Shown here piece by piece: positions 25,494 to 34,200 of a stretch of DNA of 47,034 nucleotides. Origin of the DNA: an uncultured Bacteroidota bacterium (lineage in GTDB: Bacteria; Bacteroidota; Bacteroidia; Flavobacteriales; Flavobacteriaceae); the NCBI GenBank assembly GCA_902519075.1, contig CABYIO010000006.1, positions 1 to 47,034 on the forward strand, given 5' to 3'. Position 1 is the first letter of the stretch, and every line of letters starts with the position of its first letter. A program made the translations under genes and the position numbers. Below the pieces are notes generated by a model, which saw only the letters and a list, made by a program, of their open reading frames with translations, did not search any database and had not been told where the DNA came from.

Positions 25494-26672
25494 ATGAGAA
25501 AAGTTTTATTCCTATTCTTTTTTATTTTCATCAGTCAATTAAACGCACAATCTGTATATGTAGAGGACAGAAAAATTTATGTTGATGGTCAAGAATACAG
25601 GGTAAATGGTATATGTTATGCAAGAGGAGAAGGCAATGGTGAAAATTCTGGTTATTCATTTAACGATGATATTCCACTGTTAGTTGATGCAAATATTAAT
25701 ACAATAAGAACATACGCGGCAATTACAAACGCTGCAGAACTTAATGCTTTTGCCAACGCAGGAATCAAAGTAATTATGATGCTAAATGAAAATAGTTACA
25801 CTTGGTACGTTAATCAATTTAAAGATCATCCTGCAATACTTATGTGGGAATTTGGCAATGAATTTAATTATCACCCTGAGTGGTTTGGAAATAATATTCA
25901 AAATTGGTACAACATTCTTGAAGATCGTGCTTCAACAGTTAAAGCATTAGATCCAGATCATCCGGTAAGCACTGGACACGGAGAAGTGCCTAATAGTCAG
26001 GCATTGAATTCATGTCCAAGTGTTGATGTTTGGGGAATGAATATTTACAGATGGTTAAGCCCTGAATCAGCAATAGATGAATTAGCTGCTATGACAGACA
26101 AGGCAATGTATATTTCAGAGGCTGGAGCAGATAGTTTTAATATAAATTCAAATTCTGAAAATCAGGCTCAACAAGCACAGGCTACCGAGATTATATTAAA
26201 TGCGATAATTGATAAATCAGATATATGTATTGGAGTAACTTTGTTTGAATTTTGTGATGAATGGTGGAAAGCTGGTAATCCAAACCAACAAGATCCAGGA
26301 GGATTTTCTAATGCAATTCCTTACGATAATTTTGCAAATGAAGAATATTGGGGTATAGTTACAAGAGATAGAGTGCCTAAGTTATCATATTATGTGGTTC
26401 AGGAAATTTACGAAGCAACTAGTCTTTCAATACAAGAGGATTCATTTGATATAAGTATATATCCAAATCCTGTTTCAGATGGATTTTTAAACATTATAAA
26501 TCCATCAAATGAGACTTTAAATATTTCTATTTATGATATTAATGGAAGAAAGGTTCATTCACAGCAAATTGTTTTTGATTCTATTGATATTTCTGATTTA
26601 TCTGCGGGCTTTTATTCACTGGTAATAAAAAGTGAAGAAAGAACTAAAGCCAAAAAGATAGTAGTTAAATAA
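25494..26672 (+). CDS. Secreted TIM-barrel glycoside hydrolase, T9SS type A
   Basis: A 392-residue exported enzyme with a signal peptide (1-19), a TIM barrel (about 20-310) and a T9SS type A sorting domain (about 318-392, IYPNPVSDGFLNI to the C-terminus). The start YRVNGICYARGEG and LLVDANINTIRTYAA resemble GH2-C/GH72-like clan A barrels. Predicted catalytic acids are Glu123 in WEFGNEFNYHP and Glu209 in YISEAGADS. The subfamily cannot be fixed by eye; beta-glucan-active enzymes of this shape exist, but the substrate is unknown. It lies 4 bases downstream of the flavin reductase gene, so it may be co-transcribed with the aromatic operon. Its 3' end overlaps the convergent photolyase-like gene by 8 bases. 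Confidence 0.82.
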   Translation: MRKVLFLFFFIFISQLNAQSVYVEDRKIYVDGQEYRVNGICYARGEGNGENSGYSFNDDIPLLVDANINTIRTYAAITNAAELNAFANAGIKVIMMLNENSYTWYVNQFKDHPAILMWEFGNEFNYHPEWFGNNIQNWYNILEDRASTVKALDPDHPVSTGHGEVPNSQALNSCPSVDVWGMNIYRWLSPESAIDELAAMTDKAMYISEAGADSFNINSNSENQAQQAQATEIILNAIIDKSDICIGVTLFEFCDEWWKAGNPNQQDPGGFSNAIPYDNFANEEYWGIVTRDRVPKLSYYVVQEIYEATSLSIQEDSFDISIYPNPVSDGFLNIINPSNETLNISIYDINGRKVHSQQIVFDSIDISDLSAGFYSLVIKSEERTKAKKIVVK

Positions 26673-27756
26673 TTTTTTTTCTGATTTTATTCCAGTATTT
26701 GAAAAAGGATAAATAGTCACCTTCAATTTTGAAAAGCCAGTCTCGTTGGTCTTCAAGCCCTGAATAATGTTTATTTAAAGGGTGTTCTTTGAAAATCAGA
26801 TTTGACACATTATACTTTGAACAAAATTCTTCAAAATCTCCATAGAATATCTTAATGTCTTTAATATTTTTTGAAAGGTTTAAAGAAAAATCTATGCACT
26901 TTTGTGAAACTGGATATTCACTGAAAACTTTAGGTTCAAAAATTAAAACTCTGTTTGCCTTTTCATTTTTTCTCCAATTAGGGTCAATATTATAGTAATT
27001 GTAAATTAAAGTTGGCAGTGAATTATCAATTCTGATTTCTTTATTATTTTGAAGGTTTGAGTTAAGCTTTAAATCATATTTCTCTTCAACTTCATTAGGA
27101 ATATTCATTGATGAAATAAACTCATAGCTATTATCTAAAAAGGTATTTTTTTGATTGCTATTAAAGTACTTGTTGATGTTATCTTGGTTTGCATAATACT
27201 TTTTGTTTGAATTAGAACCTGCAACCCATTGCCAACTAAGTGCATTACTAGCCCAATCTCCATCTAGTAAGTGGTAATACATCCATCTTGCGGGTAATCT
27301 CCAGTGACTTTTAGCAATATTTGTGGCAATCGATGCAACATACATACGCATATGATTATGCATATACCCATTCTCATAGAGATTACTTATTTCTTCATCA
27401 ACAGAGTTAATGCCAGTTTGAGCTTTAACCAAAGATTTAGATATTTTAAAATCATTTATATCTTCTTGAGGTCTTTTTAAATCTTTATTTATCAGGGAGC
27501 CATTATTTACCCATATTTGTTGCCAGAAATCCCTCCATGCTAATTCTTGAATAAACTTTTCGCACTTTTTTAAGTTAATTCCATTTTCAACTATTTTTTC
27601 ATAAATAAACCTTGTTGATATTACACCTCTTGAAATGTAAGGTGAAAGTTTGGTTACATTTCCGTTTTTGTAGTTCCTAGTGCTAGCATACTTAATTGGC
27701 TGAATTAAGTCAACTTTTGCTAATATCTTATCATATTTGGTAGGAAACAATTGCAT
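26665..27756 (-). CDS. Photolyase/cryptochrome-family FAD-binding protein with unusual domain order
   Basis: A 363-residue protein starting at the ATG at 27756; a TTG at 27765 would add three residues. The N-terminal half is the photolyase FAD-binding helical domain (LSPYISRGVISTRFIYE, ELAWRDFWQQIW, NGYMHNHMRMYVASI, DGDWASNALSWQWVAGSNS), without the alpha/beta antenna domain that normally precedes it. The C-terminal part (about 235-345) reads like that alpha/beta domain instead (NRVLIFEPKVFSEYPVSQ, IKIFYGDFEEF, NLIFKEHP). Known relatives repair UV dimers or sense blue light; whether this one repairs DNA is not known. It is the last gene of a three-gene minus-strand run and overlaps the glycosidase gene by 8 bases. 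Confidence 0.82.
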   Translation of the reverse strand: MQLFPTKYDKILAKVDLIQPIKYASTRNYKNGNVTKLSPYISRGVISTRFIYEKIVENGINLKKCEKFIQELAWRDFWQQIWVNNGSLINKDLKRPQEDINDFKISKSLVKAQTGINSVDEEISNLYENGYMHNHMRMYVASIATNIAKSHWRLPARWMYYHLLDGDWASNALSWQWVAGSNSNKKYYANQDNINKYFNSNQKNTFLDNSYEFISSMNIPNEVEEKYDLKLNSNLQNNKEIRIDNSLPTLIYNYYNIDPNWRKNEKANRVLIFEPKVFSEYPVSQKCIDFSLNLSKNIKDIKIFYGDFEEFCSKYNVSNLIFKEHPLNKHYSGLEDQRDWLFKIEGDYLSFFKYWNKIRKKII

Positions 27757-27789
27757 GTGTACCAACCAAACAATAATTATACCGAATAA

Positions 27790-28497
27790 TTATTCAATAA
27801 TTTCAACCCTTTTTATGTAGATATTTTGCAAGGGCCAATCTAAATCATCAGTTGGTGTAGCAGCTATTTTATCAACCGTATTCATTCCGGATGTTACCCT
27901 TCCAAAAACTGTGTAACTCCCATCTAGATGATGTGCGCCAGTTTTACTTTGAACAATAAAAAATTCAAACGGAGATGCCATTTTATAAGGGTTATCAACT
28001 AGACTGCTTGGCATGCTAACCATTCCTCTTTCATGACTATATCCCTTATCTAAGTCATTTGGAAGCAAGTACCTTCCAATTTTTTTTCTTTTTTGAGATA
28101 TTTTTCTGTTATCACTATTACCAGCCTGAATTACAAAATTATTGATGACCCTGTAAAACTGAGTTCCTTCAAAATAATTTTTCTTTGTTAGATATATAAA
28201 GTTAGATCTATGAAATTTTGTATTGTCAAAAAGTTGTATTTCAATATTCCCATAATCAGTAACTATTCTAACCAGATTTTCTTTATTATGCTTATCATAT
28301 TCTAAAAAGAACTCCATTACATTATCATCTGACAACTTAAAGTCCTCTTCTTTTTTTATTTCAGATATTATATCTGATTTTTTACTTAATTCAATGGTTT
28401 TTTTGGGTTTTTTATCATTTGTATCACAAGACAAAAATAAAATGTAAAATGTAATTAGAAATAATTTGAAATGAATTTTATTAGTGATTATAAACAT
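27790..28497 (-). CDS. Cyclophilin-type peptidyl-prolyl isomerase lipoprotein
   Basis: A 235-residue protein with a lipoprotein signal (Cys24 after ILFLS), a charged linker (about 28-60) and a cyclophilin domain. The domain shows VTDYGNIEIQLFDN, FYRVINNFVIQAGNSD with the catalytic Arg, SPFEFFIVQS, and DGSYTVFGRVTSGMNTVDKI. It should speed proline isomerisation in exported proteins in the periplasm. The domain has an extra basic stretch (RKISQKRKKIGRYLLPNDL) often seen in bacterial lipoprotein members. It lies 22 bases after the esterase gene and before the photolyase-like gene on the same strand, so a shared transcript is likely. Confidence 0.92.
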   Translation of the reverse strand: MFIITNKIHFKLFLITFYILFLSCDTNDKKPKKTIELSKKSDIISEIKKEEDFKLSDDNVMEFFLEYDKHNKENLVRIVTDYGNIEIQLFDNTKFHRSNFIYLTKKNYFEGTQFYRVINNFVIQAGNSDNRKISQKRKKIGRYLLPNDLDKGYSHERGMVSMPSSLVDNPYKMASPFEFFIVQSKTGAHHLDGSYTVFGRVTSGMNTVDKIAATPTDDLDWPLQNIYIKRVEIIE

Positions 28498-28519
28498 TCT
28501 TTTCTTCTTTACTTATATA

Positions 28520-29506
28520 CTAATTTATAATTAGTTCTTGTTGATCAACAATAAAACTTAGAGCTAATTCCTCTAGTCGGTTATCCTCATATAAAAAATT
28601 CCACGGACCATGACCAGCACCTTCAAGTTCATAAAAAATATAAGGGACTTGATTTTGAGTAAATATGTCTCTAAGTTCAACTGCTTCACTAAAAGGAACT
28701 GTTGTGTCATTTGTACCATGGGTAATAAATATTGGTGGGTCACTTAAATCAAAATGATTGAGCCCATAAACAAGTTCATGAGCTTTGGTTAGCGTACTAG
28801 ATCCCCAAAAATCTAATATTGTTTTAATTTCATAATCTTGATCAAGATTAGTACTAGCTAATGTGAAGTCATCTTCTAAATTAATTTCACTTTTAAAATC
28901 ATTTAAATTACTTACACTGACTCCAATTGAAATAGCTGCTCCTGCGGATCCACCTCCAACAGTGATAAATTGATCATTTAATTTATATGAGTTTTTATTT
29001 GCAATTATCCATCTTAAAGCTGCTTTTGCGTCTCTAATTGCAGGATAAGATGCATAATATTTTGCAATGCTTTCATTGTCTATATTAGTTGAGAAATCAA
29101 CCCACTCATTAGGGACTGTTCCATAGTCATTTTTTAACCTGTAGTCAATAGAAAAAACTGCCCAACCTCTCTCAGCAAAAAAATTAGCAATATTTACTAT
29201 TGCAGCTTGTTGTTTCGATCCTCCAAATAACCCCCCGCCATGAATAAGCATTAAAACTGGTCTATTTTCCGATAGATTATCAGGAATGTAAGAGTCTATA
29301 AGAAGAGGCATTGAAGATTGATTTTCACTATTTATCGATTCATGTGATAGTCCATAACCATATACTATGTTTTCAGTGAAAATTACATCATAAGTAGAAT
29401 TATTGTGAATTAGTGGAATCTGAGTTTCTTCAGTTTCATTTATTTGGCTTTCATTCTCTGAACATGAAAAGTATAATATTAATATAAAAAAAAGGAAATT
29501 TTTCAT
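28520..29506 (-). CDS. Alpha/beta-hydrolase (carboxylesterase-like) lipoprotein
   Basis: A 328-residue lipoprotein (Cys15 after LYFS) with an alpha/beta-hydrolase domain of the BD-FAE/carboxylesterase type. HGGGLFGGS (about 89-97) forms the oxyanion hole, Ser187 in GGGSAGA is the predicted nucleophile, and HGTNDTTVPF and GAGHGPW hold the predicted Asp and His. Such enzymes cleave esters such as acetyl or feruloyl groups on glycans, but the substrate is unproven. It is the first gene of a three-gene minus-strand run. A perfect 10-bp inverted repeat sits just upstream. Confidence 0.88.
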   Translation of the reverse strand: MKNFLFFILILYFSCSENESQINETEETQIPLIHNNSTYDVIFTENIVYGYGLSHESINSENQSSMPLLIDSYIPDNLSENRPVLMLIHGGGLFGGSKQQAAIVNIANFFAERGWAVFSIDYRLKNDYGTVPNEWVDFSTNIDNESIAKYYASYPAIRDAKAALRWIIANKNSYKLNDQFITVGGGSAGAAISIGVSVSNLNDFKSEINLEDDFTLASTNLDQDYEIKTILDFWGSSTLTKAHELVYGLNHFDLSDPPIFITHGTNDTTVPFSEAVELRDIFTQNQVPYIFYELEGAGHGPWNFLYEDNRLEELALSFIVDQQELIIN

Positions 29507-29515
29507 GTCTAATTA

Positions 29516-29546
29516 TTATTGATAAATATAAATAAATTATCAATAA
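29516..29546. other. Perfect 10-bp inverted repeat upstream of the esterase gene
   Basis: TTATTGATAA (29516-29525) and TTATCAATAA (29537-29546) are exact inverted repeats with an 11-base AT spacer. The repeat lies 9 bases before the esterase start and after the tmRNA terminator. It could be an operator for the esterase-cyclophilin-photolyase unit or a chance AT palindrome. Confidence 0.45.
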
Positions 29547-29566
29547 AGGATTCACATGAAATTAAA

Positions 29567-29600
29567 ACGGGACAAATCTAAAAAATTGAATTTGTCCCGT
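29567..29600 (-). terminator. Intrinsic terminator of tmRNA
   Basis: A perfect 11-bp stem, ACGGGACAAAT (29567-29577) with ATTTGTCCCGT (29590-29600), and a 12-base loop. On the minus strand it begins one base after the tmRNA CCA end and is followed by a T-rich run, which suits a factor-independent terminator. Confidence 0.9.
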
Positions 29601-29601
29601 G

Positions 29602-29991
29602 TGGTGGAGTCGCCGAGAATCGAACTCGGGTCCAAACAAGAAAACTAATAAATTTCTACATGCTTAGTTTTTAATTAATTTTCGATGATATACTGACTAA
29701 AAACCATCTATATATCACTTAGTTTCTTAGTTTCAAAAATATGTCGAAACTCATATTTTCTATGTTAACATTTACGATGTTTCTAACAGAACGCCGTTAA
29801 CAAAGGCTTTCATGAAACATTTAGCTTTTCCACCTTGTGGAACGAGGCTAATCCTACTATAATTCAGATTATGCAGCTAAAGCGTATTTATTTTCGCCGT
29901 TTAAAGTTTAAAATAGATTATTACGCGTGCTATTTTAATGCGCGACATGCTTACTATTAACTTTGACTTGCTGTCAAAACCAGTCGACCCC
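29602..29991 (-). ncRNA. ssrA: Transfer-messenger RNA (tmRNA)
   Basis: A one-piece tmRNA of 390 bases that rescues stalled ribosomes with SmpB. The 5' end reads GGGGTCGACTGGTTTTGACA and the 3' end GACTCCACCA. These pair as a 7-bp acceptor stem with one G-U pair, and the T-arm GTTCGATTC is intact. The mRNA-like part lies at 29869-29898. CCA is encoded. The gene has its own strong terminator and is divergent from a dehydrogenase gene, 78 bases away. The ends are inferred from stem pairing and were not measured. Confidence 0.96.
29869..29898 (-). other. tmRNA-encoded proteolysis tag (GENKYALAA)
   Basis: The reading frame GGC GAA AAT AAA TAC GCT TTA GCT GCA TAA gives GENKYALAA and a stop. GGC is the likely resume codon and the ALAA ending is the protease recognition tail. 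Tags starting GEN are usual in Bacteroidota; Lys at position 4 where many have Asn is a small variation. Confidence 0.9.
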
Positions 29992-30018
29992 ATATTTTCA
30001 ATGAACAAAAATGAAGTG

Positions 30019-30026
30019 CAAATATA
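30019..30026 (-). promoter_or_regulatory. Candidate -7 element (TATATTTG) for tmRNA
   Basis: On the minus strand TATATTTGCAC matches the TAnnTTTG consensus. It is about 27 bases before the mature tmRNA 5' end, which would leave a short leader for RNase P to remove. No TTG lies at the usual distance, so the -33 part is unclear. Confidence 0.45.
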
Positions 30027-30034
30027 TAAAAAAC

Positions 30035-30065
30035 TTGTACAAGGAATTTTAAGAGGTTATTTTTG
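30035..30065 (+). promoter_or_regulatory. Candidate promoter TTG-N20-TATTTTTG for the Lys1-like gene
   Basis: TTG at 30035-30037 and TATTTTTG at 30058-30065 are 20 bases apart, the same layout as the secDF promoter. The -7 element ends only 4 bases before the ATG at 30070, so transcription would start at about the start codon. Confidence 0.45.
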
Positions 30066-30069
30066 ATAT

Positions 30070-31263
30070 ATGAAAATTGGCATAATTAAAGAATATAAAA
30101 ACCCTCCAGACAAAAGAGTTGTATTCTCACCTAAAAAATGTATTGAAATAGTTAAAAAACACCCTAAGGTTAAATTTCTGATAGAAAGTAGTGATATTCG
30201 TTGTTTTTCTGATTACGAATATGAATCTATGGGTTTAGAGACAGTTGATGATCTTTCAGAGTGTGATATTTTAATTGGTGTTAAGGAGGTACCGATTAAA
30301 AAACTAATAGCCAATAAAAAGTATTTCTTTTTTTCTCACACAATAAAAAAACAACCATATAATAAGAAATTATTACAGGAAATTTTGAAAAAAAATATTG
30401 AATTATATGATCATGAGACTATAGTTGACAAGTCTAATAATAGATTGATTGGATTTGGATATTATGCTGGAGTAATTGGAGCATATAATGGATTTAGAAC
30501 ATATGGTTTAAAGAAGAAGTCATTTGTAATTCCTAAGGCAATTGAATTAAAAGATAGGGTTGAGTTTAATCATACCCTAAAACAAATTAAAATTCCAAAT
30601 ATTAAAATATTACTTTCTGGTAAGGGTAGAGTAGCAAGTGGAACAAAAGAAGTTTTAGATTTTTTGAAAATTAAACAGGTTTCTCCCAATGATTTTATAC
30701 GTAAACATTTTGATGAACCAGTGTATACTAATATTGATGTTTTAGACTACAACTATTCAAATTCAATAGATAATTCAATTTCTAATTTTTATAATTTTCC
30801 TGAAAAATTTGAATCAACATTTTATAAGTTTTCATCTGTTGCAGATATATATTTTGCTGGACATTATCACAATCCTAAAGCGCCCAAATTAATTACTATT
30901 AATGATATGAAAAAAAGTAGCTTTAATATTGATGTTGTCGCTGATATTAGCTGTGATATTGATGGTCCAATTGCTTGTACTATTAGACCTTCTACTATTG
31001 ACAATCCTATCTATGGCTTCCATAAATCCAACTCAATTGAATGTGATTTTCTTGACTCTGATGCAATTGCTGTTATGGCTGTGGATAATTTACCTTGTGA
31101 GCTTCCAAGAGATTCAAGTGAAATGTTTGGTGAGATGTTTTTAAAATATGTTATTCCATCTTTCTTTAATGATGATAAAGAGAATATTCTTAAAAATTCT
31201 AAAATGACATTAAACGGTAAATTAACTCCTAGATTTAAATATTTATCGGATTACGTAGTTTAA
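30070..31263 (+). CDS. Saccharopine dehydrogenase (Lys1)/LKR-like NAD(P) oxidoreductase
   Basis: A 397-residue protein of the alanine dehydrogenase/transhydrogenase-type superfamily. The N-terminal catalytic domain begins MKIGIIKEYKNPPDKRV with a conserved Lys, and IKILLSGKGRVASGTKEVL (about 177-195) is the Rossmann loop. VVADISCDIDGPI, STIDNPIYGF and AVDNLPCELPRDSSE closely echo the lysine-ketoglutarate reductase/Lys1 signature, so it probably interconverts saccharopine and lysine or a related amino acid. There is no separate saccharopine dehydrogenase partner in the window, so the true reaction is uncertain. It is a lone gene ending 3 bases before the convergent giant gene. Confidence 0.78.
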   Translation: MKIGIIKEYKNPPDKRVVFSPKKCIEIVKKHPKVKFLIESSDIRCFSDYEYESMGLETVDDLSECDILIGVKEVPIKKLIANKKYFFFSHTIKKQPYNKKLLQEILKKNIELYDHETIVDKSNNRLIGFGYYAGVIGAYNGFRTYGLKKKSFVIPKAIELKDRVEFNHTLKQIKIPNIKILLSGKGRVASGTKEVLDFLKIKQVSPNDFIRKHFDEPVYTNIDVLDYNYSNSIDNSISNFYNFPEKFESTFYKFSSVADIYFAGHYHNPKAPKLITINDMKKSSFNIDVVADISCDIDGPIACTIRPSTIDNPIYGFHKSNSIECDFLDSDAIAVMAVDNLPCELPRDSSEMFGEMFLKYVIPSFFNDDKENILKNSKMTLNGKLTPRFKYLSDYVV

Positions 31264-31266
31264 TAT

Positions 31267-34200
31267 TTATCTTTTTAGGCTAAAGTGTGCTCTAAAAGTT
31301 TTGATAATTTCTGTTCCAGGTTCTTCATATATTACAGTGAACCAATAATCAGTAGCTGGTAGAGGTTTTCCATTAAATGTTCCGTCCCAACCTTCGCTTA
31401 GAGGGCTTAGTTGTTTTAGTAATTTACCATATCTATCAAAAATATATATTGTTGATAGAGGTCTTGTATCAATACCTATGATTTGCCAAGTATCATTGTA
31501 TCCATCTCCGTTAGGGGTAAAGAATCTCGGATAATCAATCACTAATACAGACTTAGTTCCTATGCCACAGCCATTTAAGTCTCTTACAGTTATTGTGTGT
31601 TCGCCAGGGCTAACGTCAGTAAATGTTCCATCTAATTGCCATGGTCCATCATCTAAACTATATTCATAATCACCACTTCCAACAGCATTTGCTTCGATTA
31701 CATGTTCATCTGCAAAGGCAAGTGTAGTAACCACTGCTTCTACAATGGCAGGTGAGCTAGGGATTACTTCTGTTGTAACTTCTCTTCTACAGCCAGTCAA
31801 TATATTAGTAGCCACAGCTGTATATGTTCCTCCCATTAATGGAGTGTGTGCTGCTGTGGTAGCTTCTAGAGTTCCTGTTGGATTAATCCATTCAAAGGTA
31901 TATTCACTAGCTGATAGATTGATTTCCATCACGGTAGGTGGTATTAATTCTGTTCCATTTACATCAACACAAGCCGTATAACTATCCTCTAGAGTAAATT
32001 CAGGAAGTAAATTGACTAACAAGGTTGCTTGTGCAATATCATAACATTGATCATCTACGGTGGTATCATTATCTACTCTAGCAAAAATAACTTGTGGGTT
32101 TTCAGTATTTTCAAAGCTTGTCGGTAACGGATTTATGGAAGCTTCAGCATCTTCTTCATTCGCATAATAAGTCACAGTAAAGTTTACAGGGTCTTGTCCG
32201 TCTAAGATCTGTGCATCTAAGTCTGTTAGATTGAACTGAGCTAAACCATCATTAGCCGTATTTGGATCATCACATATTATAAGTTCTGCAGGTACTCCAT
32301 CACCATTTGCAATAGCCGCTTCTTGTACTTCTATATTAAAGCCAGCTCCTGTAATATTACATCCTGTCAGATTATTGGTAATATTTACAAAGAGTAGTTG
32401 TGGATTTGTAAGATTTGTATAAGGGCTAACCAGTGCATTTTCTCCGTTATCTGCATCTTCTTGTGTCTCATGATAAGTTACCGTGAAGTTTGCAGGATCC
32501 TGAGAGCCTAATAGTTCACTAGTGACAGTTTCTAGGTCAAAGTCATAAAAACCATCTGTATTTAATTCACAGGCAATTACATCAGGAACATCCCCAATAT
32601 CCGGTAAAGGATTTACTATAATATCAAAGGTAACAATGGTAAAGCATCCTGTGGTATCATTAGTCACTCTTACATAGATTGTTTGTTGTCCTGGTTCTAT
32701 ATTAGTGTAAGTAGTAGCATCTGCAATAGGATCTATTTGATCTGTAGCATTTTCTAAAGACTCATAATAAGCTACACTTACTCCAGGCTCTCCATTGATG
32801 ATATATGCTTCATTGATAGTAATATCAAAGATTTCTATCTGGTCACCTGTATTATCATAATCACATAATTCAATATCCGCAGGATCTGTACTTGGTGTTG
32901 GATTAGGTAGTACCCTTATTGTTAAAGTTGTATAAGCAATACAGCCTTCTGTATTTACAACTGCCACGTGCAGTGTTTGTGGATTAGCAGCATTGCCTGC
33001 AACAGAGGTATTCGTATAAGCCTCAGGATTTTCAATAGCATTTGTTCCAGCTAAAGCATCTTCTTCTGTTTCATAATAAATAACCTCCCAATCTATATTA
33101 CCCGCTGTTATCTCATCATCTTTAACAGTTAAATCAAACTCTGTAGTCTCATCAGCAATTTCATCATCACATTGTTCTAATGCTGTAGGCTGTACGATAA
33201 CAGGAGGAAGACTCACAATAAGGTTAAATTCACCTATACTAACACATCCATTATTAAGATCCTCAAGTCTTACAAAAATAGTCTGTGGATTAGTTAAGTT
33301 TTCATAACTAGTAGTATTTACAATAGGGTTTTCTCCTGTCTCGGCATCTATTAGTGTCTCGTGATAAGTTAAACCAAAGTCTGTAGTGCTTTGTTCTCCA
33401 AAGATATCTTCATCTCTTTGAGTTAAATCAAATACCGCAATCCCATCATAATCATCATCACATACAATAATATCTTCTATGATCAATGGTAATTCTGGTG
33501 AAGGAATCGTGACGAGTTCTTGTTCCACTATGTTAATACAACCTGTAATAACATTTTCAGCTCTAACAAATATGATTTGACTATCAGGAACTATATTATA
33601 ATAAGGACTAATAATAGGATCTATAGCATTTTCTGCATTGGTCATTGTCTCATAGTAAGAAAGTACAATGTCTAACTCTCCGTTAATAATATCTACTTCA
33701 TTAGCTTCTACTGTGAAGAATGTAAATCCGTCATTATCTTCATCACATTCCTCTATAGGCTCAGGAACTACAGGGCTTGGAATAGGATTTACCCTTAAGT
33801 CTAATGTAATAGTAGAATAACATCCTGTAATTTCATTTACTCCTCTTAAATATATTGTTTGTGCATTACTTGTGTTGGTATAAGGGCTAACAATCGGATT
33901 AGTAGCATTGTCAGCGTCTTCCTGTGTCTCGTAGAAAGTTATGCCGATACCTGTTTGCCCTTGTAAGACCTGTCCAATACTATCTTCTAGAGTAAATTCT
34001 TCTACTTCGTCACCAGGATTATTATAATCACATAGATTAAGAGGATCTGGCTGTGTAAGTACAGGTAACTCATTTACGGTTAATTCTATACTACTGGTAT
34101 TGTAACATGCTGTTGTATTGTTTTCAACGTGAACCCAAACAACCTGATTAAATGCAGTTATATTAGTATAAGCAAAAGGAGTTACAATAGGATTTTCTGC

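Noticed and set aside
27784-27795. 12-base palindrome GAATAATTATTC at the end of the cyclophilin gene
   Set aside because: It overlaps the stop codon in an AT-rich context and is easily explained by chance.
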